A stretch of 19,241 nucleotides of DNA from Proteobacteria bacterium UBA652 (GTDB lineage: Bacteria > Pseudomonadota > Gammaproteobacteria > Nitrosococcales > Methylophagaceae): positions 18,851 to 38,091 of the forward strand of contig DBOG01000058.1 in NCBI GenBank assembly GCA_002299915.1, written 5' to 3'. The position numbers and the translations under genes are program-made. The notes under the pieces were generated by a model. It searched no databases and was not told where the DNA came from. It saw only the letters and a list, made by a program, of their open reading frames with translations. Positions 1-7,722 of the stretch are shown one piece after another. Each line of letters begins with the position of its first letter. The stretch's first letter is position 1.

Positions 1-37
1 AATAGCTACCTTATTGGTAATTAATAGGGTAGCTATT
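1..37. repeat. Inverted repeat / hairpin at window edge
   Basis: AATAGCTACC (1-10) is perfectly complementary to GGTAGCTATT (28-37), giving a 10-bp stem with a 17-nt AT-rich loop. It may be the end of a terminator belonging to a gene left of the window, but only a short T run follows on the + strand and the other side is cut off. Confidence 0.4.
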
Positions 38-93
38 TATCAACACATGTCAGCAAAATACCAGTGACGTGATAAACCCTGTAAAATACCCGC

Positions 94-1332
94 ATGATAT
101 TTGATGATTTAATGCTTGATCCGCTATTATTAAAAGCGGTCAAAAAACAGGGCTTTGTGTACCCTACACCCGTTCAACAACACGCGATTCCTGCTTTGCT
201 AGAAGGTAAAGATGTGCTTGCTTGTGCGGCGACCGGCACAGGAAAAACAGCGGCCTTTGTGCTGCCTATTATGCAAGGGTTTATTGATACGCCGCCACGG
301 CAGCATCTGCCACGCGTGCTGATCCTAGCGCCCACCCGAGATTTGGCTATTCAAATTCATCGGGTTGTTGAACAGCTCGGTTATGGCTTAAGTTTGCATC
401 CTGTGATTGTGACTGGCGGCCTATCACCCGCCAAGCAGATCGAATATCTCGAACAAGATTGCGATATTATTACCGCGACGCCAGGCCGCTTATTGCAGCT
501 AGTCACTGAAAATGATATTGATTTGAGTAGCGTTGAATTAGTGATCGTTGACGAGGCCGATCGGATGTTGGATATGGGGCAAGGACCAGATGTGTTGCAT
601 CTGATGGCGGCGCTTGATGGCGGCTTTCAAACAGGCCTGTTTTCTGCCACATTGCAAGGTGGCGGCATCACTGTGTTCGCCGAAGAAATCTTAAAAGAAC
701 CTGAACACATTCAAATTCATGCCTCTAATAAACAAGCGGAAACGATTACCCAACAAGTTTATTTGGCAGATAGTTTTAACCATAAAAACAAACTGTTAGA
801 AGAAATACTTAAACAAAAGTATTGCGATCGCGCGTTGGTATTTTGTAATAAAATTGAACGGGCGAATGTGCTGACTGAATGGTTACAATCTCGTAATATT
901 TCAGCGCAAGTGCTACATGGTGAATTTAGACAATCTGATCGCATGGAGAAAACCCGCAAGTTTAAACAAGGCAAAATTAAAGTGATGGTGGCAACCGATG
1001 TAGCTGCGCGTGGGCTTGATATTGAAGATGTAAGCCATGTTATCAATTATGATTTACCCTATCGCGGTGATCTGTATATTCATCGTATTGGCCGCACGGC
1101 ACGAGCAGAAAAAGAGGGCTTGGCAATTAGCTTGGTTGAAATCCATGAACTTAAGAATTTAGAACGAATTGAATATCATCTCGACACCCGCCTACCTACC
1201 TTTAAACTGCCTGGTTTAGAGCCGCAACTGCGACGAGATAAAAAAGGCAATGCTAAGCCAAAAAAGAAACCAAACAAAGATAAACCACGTTATGTCTCAA
1301 AGGCAGATCGTGAAAAGGCTAAAAGTGGATGA
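94..1332 (+). CDS. DEAD-box ATP-dependent RNA helicase
   Basis: A superfamily 2 RNA helicase that unwinds or remodels RNA in the cytoplasm using ATP. Its 412 residues carry the full motif set: Q motif around Gly20-Gln28, Walker A ATGTGKT ending at Thr52, PTRDLA at 80-85 (the usual Glu is Asp), TPGR, DEAD at 153-156, SAT at 184-186, the ATDVAARGLD motif V, and HRIGRTAR at 330-337. A short Lys-rich tail (about residues 380-412) probably binds RNA. The size and basic tail fit the RhlE/SrmB/RhlB-type bacterial group, but the exact subfamily cannot be settled by eye. The ATG at 94 has no clear Shine-Dalgarno. The stop overlaps the next start by 4 bp (ATGA), so the two are probably co-transcribed and translationally coupled. 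Confidence 0.93.
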   Translation: MIFDDLMLDPLLLKAVKKQGFVYPTPVQQHAIPALLEGKDVLACAATGTGKTAAFVLPIMQGFIDTPPRQHLPRVLILAPTRDLAIQIHRVVEQLGYGLSLHPVIVTGGLSPAKQIEYLEQDCDIITATPGRLLQLVTENDIDLSSVELVIVDEADRMLDMGQGPDVLHLMAALDGGFQTGLFSATLQGGGITVFAEEILKEPEHIQIHASNKQAETITQQVYLADSFNHKNKLLEEILKQKYCDRALVFCNKIERANVLTEWLQSRNISAQVLHGEFRQSDRMEKTRKFKQGKIKVMVATDVAARGLDIEDVSHVINYDLPYRGDLYIHRIGRTARAEKEGLAISLVEIHELKNLERIEYHLDTRLPTFKLPGLEPQLRRDKKGNAKPKKKPNKDKPRYVSKADREKAKSG

Positions 1333-1814
1333 ATGTACTACCGCAGCAACCTAACACACAAATATTTGTATTGTGCTGGCTTTTAGTACTCGCCAGCCTG
1401 CTACTTGCTATCGGTTTAGTCGTTCCAATGCTGACACTGACCAAGCTATTTTTTAGCCAGCATTCCTTTTCAGTTATCGGCGGTATTGGTCAATTATTCT
1501 CTGATGGTCAGATTTTAATTGGGATTGTGATTGCCTTATTTAGTGTGATCTTGCCGATTATAAAAATTGCTTTTCTATTCCTCAGCCTGATTGAACCGCA
1601 AGATAGCGCGTCACACCAACGTCATTTACAAATGATGCATGATTATGGCCGCTGGGCAATGTTAGATGTGATGGTGGTCGCGATCATTATTGTGACGGTA
1701 AAATTAGGGGCCATCGCCAGTATTCAAGTCCATAGTGGGCTGTATGTTTTTGGTACTGCCGTATTATTAATTATGTTTATAACGCACCAAGCCGTTAGGA
1801 TAAAAAAGCAATGA
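1329..1814 (+). CDS. Single-domain PqiA-like inner-membrane protein
   Basis: A 161-residue integral membrane protein with about four hydrophobic segments (near residues 12-38, 55-85, 112-130 and 138-155). The block GRWAMLDVMVVAIIIVTVKLG in the second half matches the conserved core of the PqiA (paraquat-inducible protein A) family, which acts with MCE proteins in lipid handling across the envelope. Classical PqiA has two such domains plus N-terminal zinc-type cysteines. This protein has one domain and a single cysteine, so it is a minimal, zinc-ribbon-less version. No PqiB/MCE partner is nearby. It overlaps both neighbours by 4 bp. Family assignment is fairly secure; function is inference. 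Confidence 0.8.
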   Translation: MNVLPQQPNTQIFVLCWLLVLASLLLAIGLVVPMLTLTKLFFSQHSFSVIGGIGQLFSDGQILIGIVIALFSVILPIIKIAFLFLSLIEPQDSASHQRHLQMMHDYGRWAMLDVMVVAIIIVTVKLGAIASIQVHSGLYVFGTAVLLIMFITHQAVRIKKQ

Positions 1815-3163
1815 AAACAACTATTTATTTATTATTCCTAATGTTGTTTAGCGTTTCTAATGCGGCTGAAATAACCCCTTTTACTTCCGATGGCTGTAGC
1901 GCCTTTCCTAATGGCACGCTAGCGCAACAATCACTCTGGTTATCATGTTGCACTACGCACGATAAAGCCTACTGGCAAGGAGGCACAAGACAACAGCGGC
2001 TAGATGCCGATTTGGCATTGCAACAGTGTGTCGCTGATACCGGTGAGCCTATTATCGCAGAACTCATGTTAGCAGGTGTGCGCGTCGGCGGTTCCCCCTA
2101 TTGGCCAACCGAGTTTCGCTGGGGTTATGGCTGGCCTTATCCGCAGGGTTATGATGTCCCCTTACCTAACCCGCTCCCCACCACACCAATTATTGATATG
2201 CATATCCACACTGCCGGGCTAGGCTATGGCAATAGCGGCTGCTTTGTATCGGAGGCACTGAAAGAGAGCTATAAATTTGATTATTACCTTAATGCTTTTG
2301 GCACCACCCAAGCCGAAATAGCTGAACATGGCGATAAGCTGGTGATTCAGCGTATTGCAGATATGTTGCAAGCATCAAAATATGTTGATGGTGCCGTGAT
2401 ATTGGCTATGGATGGGGTAATAAATGCACAAGGTGAATTAGATAAAGAAAAAACCCAAGTGTATATCCCCAATGATTATGTTGCGACAGAAACCGCACGC
2501 TATCCTGAGCTTTATTTTGGCGCCAGCATTAATCCCTATCGTCATGATGCGCTTGAACGTTTAGATATTGTCAAAAACCAAGGCGCCAAACTCATCAAAT
2601 GGATCCCCAATATTCAGCATATTGATCCCAGTGATGAAAAAATAATTCCATTCTATGAAAAAATGAAAGCGCTTGGCTTGCCTTTGCTCAGCCACACTGG
2701 CCAAGAACGTTCCTTTGATGAAGCCATTGATGAATATGGTGATCCAATGCTCCTCACGCTTCCTTTATCCCTAGGTGTGACCGTGATTGCTGCTCATATT
2801 GCCACCACCGGTGAATCTGAAGAACAAAATAATTATGAACGGATCTTACCGTTATTTGAGAAATTCCCTAATCTTTATACTGATATTTCCAGCCTCACCC
2901 AAATCAATAAATTGGGTACTCTTGAAACCGCGCTTAAAGAACCTAGATTAAAAGGTAGATTGCTGTATGGCAGCGACTTTCCGCTCGTCAATATGGTGCT
3001 GGTATCACCCTACTACTTTCCAACCAATCTCACGTTCAAACAAATGCGCGATATTGCAAAAATAACAAACCCATTAGATAAAGACATCAAATTAAAACAG
3101 GCATTAGGTGTGCCCACTGAGGTATTCTCAAAAAGCGCTGTGCTGCTTAATATACATCCCTAA
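1811..3163 (+). CDS. Exported PLA2-like / amidohydrolase fusion
   Basis: A 450-residue protein with a signal peptide (residues 1-18, ending SNA) and two modules. Residues 25-115 hold a cysteine-rich module with DGCS (27-30), CCTTHD (46-51) and a WQGGTRQQR...AD...CV block, recalling the secretory phospholipase A2 catalytic CCxxHD motif. The third motif cysteine and the usual YGxG calcium loop are not apparent. After a proline-rich linker (117-126), residues 127-450 form an amidohydrolase (Amidohydro_2-type) TIM barrel with candidate metal ligands His131 and His133 (DMHIHT), Lys263 (LIKW), His295 (SHTG), His329 (AAHIAT) and Asp389 (YGSDFP). The set is complete, so hydrolase activity is likely, but the substrate is unknown. 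The signal peptide predicts a periplasmic or secreted enzyme. Its ATG overlaps the PqiA-like stop by 4 bp. The fusion lies in one open frame with no sign of a frameshift. Confidence 0.8.
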   Translation: MKTTIYLLFLMLFSVSNAAEITPFTSDGCSAFPNGTLAQQSLWLSCCTTHDKAYWQGGTRQQRLDADLALQQCVADTGEPIIAELMLAGVRVGGSPYWPTEFRWGYGWPYPQGYDVPLPNPLPTTPIIDMHIHTAGLGYGNSGCFVSEALKESYKFDYYLNAFGTTQAEIAEHGDKLVIQRIADMLQASKYVDGAVILAMDGVINAQGELDKEKTQVYIPNDYVATETARYPELYFGASINPYRHDALERLDIVKNQGAKLIKWIPNIQHIDPSDEKIIPFYEKMKALGLPLLSHTGQERSFDEAIDEYGDPMLLTLPLSLGVTVIAAHIATTGESEEQNNYERILPLFEKFPNLYTDISSLTQINKLGTLETALKEPRLKGRLLYGSDFPLVNMVLVSPYYFPTNLTFKQMRDIAKITNPLDKDIKLKQALGVPTEVFSKSAVLLNIHP

Positions 3164-3202
3164 TCACAGTTAGATGTAGGATGTTCTATAAATTAGGAAC
3201 AC

Positions 3203-4654
3203 TCATAGTCCACGATATAGCTGCAAATACTGCTTCGCACTCTTCTCCCAGCTAAAATCTTGCGCCATTGCAGTCACCACCACTTTACGCCACAACCTTG
3301 GTCGTTTAAACAAGTCTAATGCACGGGCAATACACGCCGTTAAAGCTTCTGCCGTGCTCTCTTCAAATTTAAAGCCCGTTGCTATTTCTGCTTGTCGATT
3401 CGCATCTGTTGCATCCACCACTGAATCCGCCAAGCCGCCTGTATTACGCACAATAGGTAAACTGCCATAGCGCAAGCTATAGAGTTGATTCAAACCACAA
3501 GGCTCAAACCGCGAAGGCATCAAAAACAGATCAATACCCGCTTCAATTTGATGCGCTAAAGGCTCGTTATAGCCGATTTCCACGCCGACCTTATCAGGAT
3601 ACCGCGCCCGCAACACGCGTAAAGCCTGTTCTGCCTCTATATCACCACTGCCCAAACACACCAACTGGATATCTTCATCCTTGGCTAATAACGCCGTCAT
3701 TGCAGCCAATATTAGATCAATCCCTTTTTGAGAAACCAAGCGACTGACTAAACCAAACAAGGGAATATCAGCCTTTTCGGGTAAGCCAAACTTTCTTTGT
3801 ATCGCTGTTTTACTTTCAGCTTTAAGCCGTACAGTTTTTGCTGTGTAGTGTCTTGCAATATGGGGATCATGCGCCGGATCCCATTCTGCCATATCAATTC
3901 CATTTAAAATACCGGTTAAATCATCCACTCGATGTGCCAGCAGGCCTTCTAAGCCACACCCAAATTCTGCTGTTTGAATTTCTGTTGCATAAGTTGGGCT
4001 AACGGTTGTAATTTGATCAGCAAACACCAAGCCGCCTTTCATAAACGACATCTGGCCATAAAACTCAATGCCCGACACGCTGCTCCATAAACGCTGTGGC
4101 AGGTCGAGCATCTCAAAGGCTTCTTGGGAATATACCCCTTGATAAGCCAAGTTATGCACCGTAAACACCGTAGCAGGTCGATTCACCTCGCTTGATAATA
4201 AAGCAGGCACCAAGCCCGTTTGCCAATCATTACAATGGACAATATCTGGCTGCCAATTAAAACCCGTTTGATTCATCGCAATAGCTACCACCGCCCGTGA
4301 AAATAAAGCAAAGCGCGCCGCATTATCTGGCCATTCATCACCATCAGTAGCAGTATAAGGGCTACCTTCTCGATTAAAATGTGTAGGTGAATTCAATAAC
4401 CACAAAACAATATCGGTACCAGGCAAGGTTGATTGCAAAATCTCAATCGGCCAATGGAAGCCGGCTAACTTAATACTGGCCACTTTCTCAATCTGTTCTA
4501 GCGCCAGCAATGCTTTCGGATAAGCAGGCATAATCAAGCGAATATCTTGACCCATCTCATGTAGTGCAATAGGTAAACTCGCAGCTACATCTGCCAAGCC
4601 ACCTGTTTTCATTAAAGGATGGATTTCACTACTAGCAAACAGAATTTTTTTCAC
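3203..4654 (-). CDS. glgA: Glycogen (starch) synthase
   Basis: A GT5-family glycosyltransferase that adds glucose from ADP-glucose to the non-reducing end of glycogen in the cytoplasm. It is 483 residues, close to the usual 475-490. Signature parts are the KTGGLADV loop at residues 16-23, the mid-protein HNLAYQG and GLVSRLVSQKG segments, and the C-terminal PSRFEPCGLNQLYSLRYG block with its nucleotide-sugar-binding Glu, followed by NTGGLADSV. The start is GTG at 4654, supported by AGGA seven bases upstream. No glgB, glgC or glgP lies beside it, so the rest of the pathway must be elsewhere. It is divergent from zwf across 89 bp, which places glucose storage and glucose oxidation on opposite sides of a shared control region. 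Confidence 0.95.
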   Translation of the reverse strand: MKKILFASSEIHPLMKTGGLADVAASLPIALHEMGQDIRLIMPAYPKALLALEQIEKVASIKLAGFHWPIEILQSTLPGTDIVLWLLNSPTHFNREGSPYTATDGDEWPDNAARFALFSRAVVAIAMNQTGFNWQPDIVHCNDWQTGLVPALLSSEVNRPATVFTVHNLAYQGVYSQEAFEMLDLPQRLWSSVSGIEFYGQMSFMKGGLVFADQITTVSPTYATEIQTAEFGCGLEGLLAHRVDDLTGILNGIDMAEWDPAHDPHIARHYTAKTVRLKAESKTAIQRKFGLPEKADIPLFGLVSRLVSQKGIDLILAAMTALLAKDEDIQLVCLGSGDIEAEQALRVLRARYPDKVGVEIGYNEPLAHQIEAGIDLFLMPSRFEPCGLNQLYSLRYGSLPIVRNTGGLADSVVDATDANRQAEIATGFKFEESTAEALTACIARALDLFKRPRLWRKVVVTAMAQDFSWEKSAKQYLQLYRGL

Positions 4655-4698
4655 GAGATTTTCCTAAAAATAGTACAATTACCTTCTCATTATATCAA

Positions 4699-4724
4699 AG
4701 CGGTGAAATAAGTTATTTACCGCT
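4699..4724. promoter_or_regulatory. Interrupted palindrome upstream of zwf
   Basis: AGCGGTGAAATA (4699-4710) and TATTTACCGCT (4714-4724) are inverted copies differing by one bulged G, separated by AGT. It lies 19 bp before the zwf ATG in the 89-bp glgA/zwf divergent region. It could be a repressor operator or an RNA hairpin in the zwf leader. It does not resemble the known HexR consensus. Confidence 0.45.
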
Positions 4725-4743
4725 AGCGCGATTTGGAGAAAAC

Positions 4744-6225
4744 ATGAAACCTTGTACGATTATTATTTTTGGTGCACGCGGCGATTTATCAAAAAAGAAA
4801 TTATTGCCTGCCCTTTATCATCTCAATATTGAAAATCGTTTAACAGATGATACAAAAATTATTTGCCTCGGCCGTGCCGAAGTCAGCCATGATGAATGGC
4901 AAGCAAGCGTTACAGAATATGTCTCCACAAAAGCACGCGGTGGTGTTGATGCGGCGGTGCTCAAGAATTTTTTAGAAAAAGTAAGTTATTTCAAAAGCGA
5001 CATTAATGACGCTAATTCATATCAGACGATGGCCAATATGATCAAAGATCCTACACAAGGATTTTCATCTAACATCGTATTTTATTTATCAATTAGCCCT
5101 TCTCTATTTGGTGTGGTTGGCGATCAACTCGCTGCTATTGGCCTGAATAAAGAAGAGGATGGCTGGCGTCATCTCGTAGTTGAAAAGCCATTCGGCTATG
5201 ATCAAAAATCAGCCGCCGAATTAGAAGCCGTATTAAGCCGTAATTTCACTGAAAAACAAACATACCGTATCGATCATTATCTAGGAAAAAGTACAGTTCA
5301 AAATGTTTTTGTCTTCCGCTTTGCCAACATCTTTCTCGAACCCTTATGGAATCGTAATTATATTGACCATGTGCAAATCACCCATGCCGAACAACAAGGC
5401 GTTGCCGGCCGTGCGGGTTATTATGATGGCTCTGGCGCCATGCGCGATATGATCCAAAGCCATCTATTACAAGTCATGACCTTAATTGCCATGGAACCAC
5501 CTGCAGATTTAAACGATGAATCATTGCGGGATGAAAAAGTAAAAGTCCTCAAATCAATTCGCCCGCTCACAGAAGATATGGTTGATAGCCATGCCTTCCG
5601 CGGCCAATATGCAGCAGGCACGGTAAATGGTAAGCCACAAGAAGGTTACCAAGAAGAACTCATCAAAGAAGATGACACAAAAGCAGGCAGCGTCACTGAA
5701 ACCTATGCCGCGATGAAGCTCTATGTTGATAACTGGCGCTGGCGTGATGTTCCCTTCTATCTGCGTACGGGTAAATGTATGCCAGAATCAAAGGCAACCA
5801 TTGCCATCCGCTTCAAAAAGCCACCACAAGAGCTATTTAAAGGCACTGATATCGGCGATAGCCATGCCAACTGGATCACCATGGGGCTACAACCCGATAA
5901 TACCCTGCGGATTGAACTCCAAGCTAAAAAGCCTGGCTTAGAAATGACCGCACACACCGTAGGGCTAGAAACCGTTGAAGTAGAAGATGAAGCACATAAA
6001 CTAGATGCTTATGAAGCTATGCTACTTAATGCCATTCTAGGTGACCGTTCACTGTTCCTCCGCGCTGATGAAGTTGATTTAGCTTGGAAAGCTGTTGATC
6101 CCATCATCGAGAAATGGTCAAAAGAGCAAGACTTCGTACATAAATATGAAGCCGGCACCTGGGGGCCAGAAGAAGTCAGCCAAATTTTGGATAATTCTTG
6201 CCATGCTTGGCGGAATGATGTGTAA
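4744..6225 (+). CDS. zwf: Glucose-6-phosphate 1-dehydrogenase
   Basis: Oxidises glucose 6-phosphate to 6-phosphogluconolactone with NAD(P)+, the entry step of the oxidative pentose phosphate or Entner-Doudoroff route in the cytoplasm. It is 493 residues, normal for the family. The dinucleotide-binding motif GARGDLSKKK begins at residue 10. The substrate and catalytic signature RIDHYLGK is at residues 175-182. Downstream blocks such as GYYDGSGAMRDMIQSH and FYLRTGKCM are also conserved. The ATG at 4744 follows GGAGA with ideal spacing. The gene stands alone and ends in a strong terminator. Its partners pgl and glk are in the window but about 8-9 kb away on the other strand, so the glucose oxidation genes are split. 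Confidence 0.97.
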   Translation: MKPCTIIIFGARGDLSKKKLLPALYHLNIENRLTDDTKIICLGRAEVSHDEWQASVTEYVSTKARGGVDAAVLKNFLEKVSYFKSDINDANSYQTMANMIKDPTQGFSSNIVFYLSISPSLFGVVGDQLAAIGLNKEEDGWRHLVVEKPFGYDQKSAAELEAVLSRNFTEKQTYRIDHYLGKSTVQNVFVFRFANIFLEPLWNRNYIDHVQITHAEQQGVAGRAGYYDGSGAMRDMIQSHLLQVMTLIAMEPPADLNDESLRDEKVKVLKSIRPLTEDMVDSHAFRGQYAAGTVNGKPQEGYQEELIKEDDTKAGSVTETYAAMKLYVDNWRWRDVPFYLRTGKCMPESKATIAIRFKKPPQELFKGTDIGDSHANWITMGLQPDNTLRIELQAKKPGLEMTAHTVGLETVEVEDEAHKLDAYEAMLLNAILGDRSLFLRADEVDLAWKAVDPIIEKWSKEQDFVHKYEAGTWGPEEVSQILDNSCHAWRNDV

Positions 6226-6247
6226 TTATTCCTACTCCTAACAATTG

Positions 6248-6282
6248 AAAGCCAGGTTTAGAAAACTAAACCTGGCTTTTTT
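6248..6282 (+). terminator. Intrinsic terminator after zwf
   Basis: A perfect 14-bp stem (6248-6261 against 6266-6279) closed by an AAAA loop, with a GC-rich core (GCCAGG/CCTGGC) and a T run (6277-6282), begins 23 bp after the zwf stop. The A run on its left side could let it work on the other strand too. Confidence 0.92.
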
Positions 6283-6346
6283 ACATCTAAATTCCGCTTA
6301 ACCATAAAATCATACGCAGCAATAATGCCTTGTTTTAGCTTGATTA

Positions 6347-6574
6347 ACCTGAACTCTGGATAAGGATAGGTGCAAAACTTTTAATTAACAATACCTTCGC
6401 AAAAAATAGGTATTAAAGTGATGAAAAATAAGTCATTATTGTGAACCTGTATTTCTATTTTAGTGGATATCAAGGCAGATTTACGTAGCAATAGCGAGCT
6501 ATTGGAAGTAAATCTAACGCAGAGAGCCACTAAAATAGATGTGCTGGATGCCTGTGCTTATCCAGAGTTCAGGT
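6347..6574. mobile_element. MITE-like element with 18-bp TIRs
   Basis: The 18-bp repeat ACCTGAACTCTGGATAAG (6347-6364) recurs perfectly inverted at 6557-6574. TGATTA lies directly outside both ends (6341-6346 and 6575-6580), a 6-bp target-site duplication (7 bp if one flanking T is counted). The 228-bp interior has no convincing gene, so this is a non-autonomous miniature element or the remnant of an insertion sequence. The right half contains a second nested palindrome. Ends beginning with AC and a duplication of this length would be compatible with IS982-type elements, but I cannot match the repeat to a named IS. Confidence 0.7.
6454..6539. repeat. Nested long palindrome inside the MITE-like element
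   Basis: Three stems are stacked around one centre: TCTATTTTAGTGG (6454-6466) with 6527-6539, a perfect 13 bp; AGATTTAC (6477-6484) with GTAAATCT (6508-6515); and CAATAG (6489-6494) with CTATTG (6499-6504) around a CGAG tetraloop. As RNA or single-stranded DNA this would fold into one long hairpin of about 86 nt with one asymmetric internal bubble. Confidence 0.75.
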
Positions 6575-6647
6575 TGATTATATTATTACAAGGAATTATA
6601 GTCCCACCTATGTATAAGAATTCCATCACGCTAACTGTAATAAAAAA

Positions 6648-6914
6648 ATGAATAGATTAAATACATTTGAAGCATGGGCAAAGAAAACTTACACCCCACA
6701 AGAGGCATCATGGAAACGACCCACATTATTTATTTTGAGCCTAGTAATAGGTTCTGCTTGTGCTGTTGCCACCTACACACAAATAAACAACCAGTGGACA
6801 AATAATGGCGTTTTTCTGGTTATTGGCCTATTGGGTTTGCTATCAATAATAGGTCTCTTTATATCTATTAAATGTACAGACTTTTGGGTAGCCCTAGTGC
6901 TTGGTGTAATTTAA
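6648..6914 (+). CDS. Small two-helix membrane protein, unknown
   Basis: An 88-residue protein that I do not recognise. It has a charged, aromatic N-terminus (residues 1-24, with several Lys/Arg), then two strongly hydrophobic segments at about 26-45 and 55-73, and a short third one at the C-terminus (78-88). This is the pattern of a small inner-membrane protein with its basic N-terminus in the cytoplasm. The ATG has no good Shine-Dalgarno, only an A-rich stretch. It starts 67 bp after the flanking duplication of the MITE-like element and ends 18 bp before an attC-like hairpin, so it could be a cassette-borne gene. The composition and length argue that it is real, but no function can be given. 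Confidence 0.5.
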   Translation: MNRLNTFEAWAKKTYTPQEASWKRPTLFILSLVIGSACAVATYTQINNQWTNNGVFLVIGLLGLLSIIGLFISIKCTDFWVALVLGVI

Positions 6915-6932
6915 AACTGAAACATAAAAAAC

Positions 6933-7000
6933 AGCTAGCAATCAAATCCAGCGGACAGTGAACCTCCCCCGCTAAAGTGTCGCTGAGCAAGGTGTTAGAA
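6933..7000 (+). other. attC-like recombination site (candidate 1)
   Basis: The stretch shows the layout of an integron attC site. AGCTAGC (6933-6939, degenerate R'') is followed by an 8-9 nt spacer, then CAGCGGAC (6949-6956) pairing with GTCGCTG (6979-6985) with one extrahelical G, as in L''/L'. Another 8-nt spacer leads to GTTAGAA (6994-7000), an R'-like box. R'' and R' pair imperfectly and R' lacks the final pyrimidine, so this is a degenerate or inactive site at best. It lies directly after the small membrane gene. Confidence 0.4.
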
Positions 7001-7027
7001 TCATAAGGAAAAATAGAGGTAAAAACA

Positions 7028-7717
7028 ATGTCAATAGTAAAATACTTTCTTAGCTTAATCGGCCTTAGTATGCTGATTGGATCATTTTTTTTATATCAAA
7101 ATACCCAAGATTTTCTGAAAGATGCCCTGCAGGCTGAGGGAACAGTTATCGAGCTTGTGCGTTCAAGATCCAGTGATTCAACTACATATAGGCCTGTCGT
7201 TGAGTTTAAGACACAAAGCGGTTCAGTTATTGAATTTACGTCATCGTCTGGCAGTAACCCTCCTAGCTACTCTAAGGGTGAGGTTGTTAGCATCTTATAT
7301 CATGAATCTTCTCCAGAGCAAGCTAAAATAAATGGTTTTTTTTCGTTATGGGGATTACCTCTTATTTTGGGTAGTTTGGGTGCGGTGTTTTTTCTTGTGG
7401 GATTTTCGATCATATTCTCTAGTCGTTTAAACGGTAAAAAAATCGAATATTTAAGAAAAAATGGGATGCCAATTAAGGCCAAATTTCAAAACGTAGGGAT
7501 CAATGACGCACTTAGGGTGAATGGTAGAAGTCCATATCAAATTTATGCTCAGTGGCAAAACCCTAGTACATCTGAAATACATCTATTCAATAGTGAGAAT
7601 ATATGGTTTGATCCAACCGATCATATCAATAATGATGAATTAACGGTCTTCATAGAAAAGAATAACCCGGCAAAGTACTATGTTGATATTTCTTTTCTTC
7701 CTAAAGTTGCAGACTAA
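7028..7717 (+). CDS. DUF3592-type membrane protein
   Basis: A 229-residue protein with hydrophobic helices at about residues 5-22 and 107-131 and a soluble beta-rich stretch between them. That middle stretch (AEGTVIELVRSRSSDSTTYRPVVEFKT, then SYSKGEVVSILYHESSPEQAKI) is typical of the DUF3592 family, whose function is unknown. A second soluble region, about 132-229, repeats a similar beta pattern with an altered sequence. The likely topology is two membrane passes with the middle domain on the periplasmic side. A GAGG box 9 bp before the ATG supports the start. It is convergent with the outer-membrane protein gene, and the attC-like hairpins on both sides suggest acquisition as a cassette. Confidence 0.75.
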   Translation: MSIVKYFLSLIGLSMLIGSFFLYQNTQDFLKDALQAEGTVIELVRSRSSDSTTYRPVVEFKTQSGSVIEFTSSSGSNPPSYSKGEVVSILYHESSPEQAKINGFFSLWGLPLILGSLGAVFFLVGFSIIFSSRLNGKKIEYLRKNGMPIKAKFQNVGINDALRVNGRSPYQIYAQWQNPSTSEIHLFNSENIWFDPTDHINNDELTVFIEKNNPAKYYVDISFLPKVAD

Positions 7718-7722
7718 GAAAA

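Noticed and set aside
3182..3201. TGTTC/GAACA hairpin between the amidohydrolase and glgA
   Set aside because: Five pairs, a 10-nt loop and no T tract, so it is too weak to call a terminator although the genes are convergent.
6589..6601. CAAGGAATTATAG as a third attC-type boundary before the small membrane gene
   Set aside because: The essential GTT of the crossover point is absent and no paired boxes are visible upstream apart from the MITE arm.
6463..6651. Open frame of 62 codons starting with GTG inside the MITE-like element
   Set aside because: It runs through the nested palindrome and the right TIR, has no Shine-Dalgarno and an unremarkable composition.
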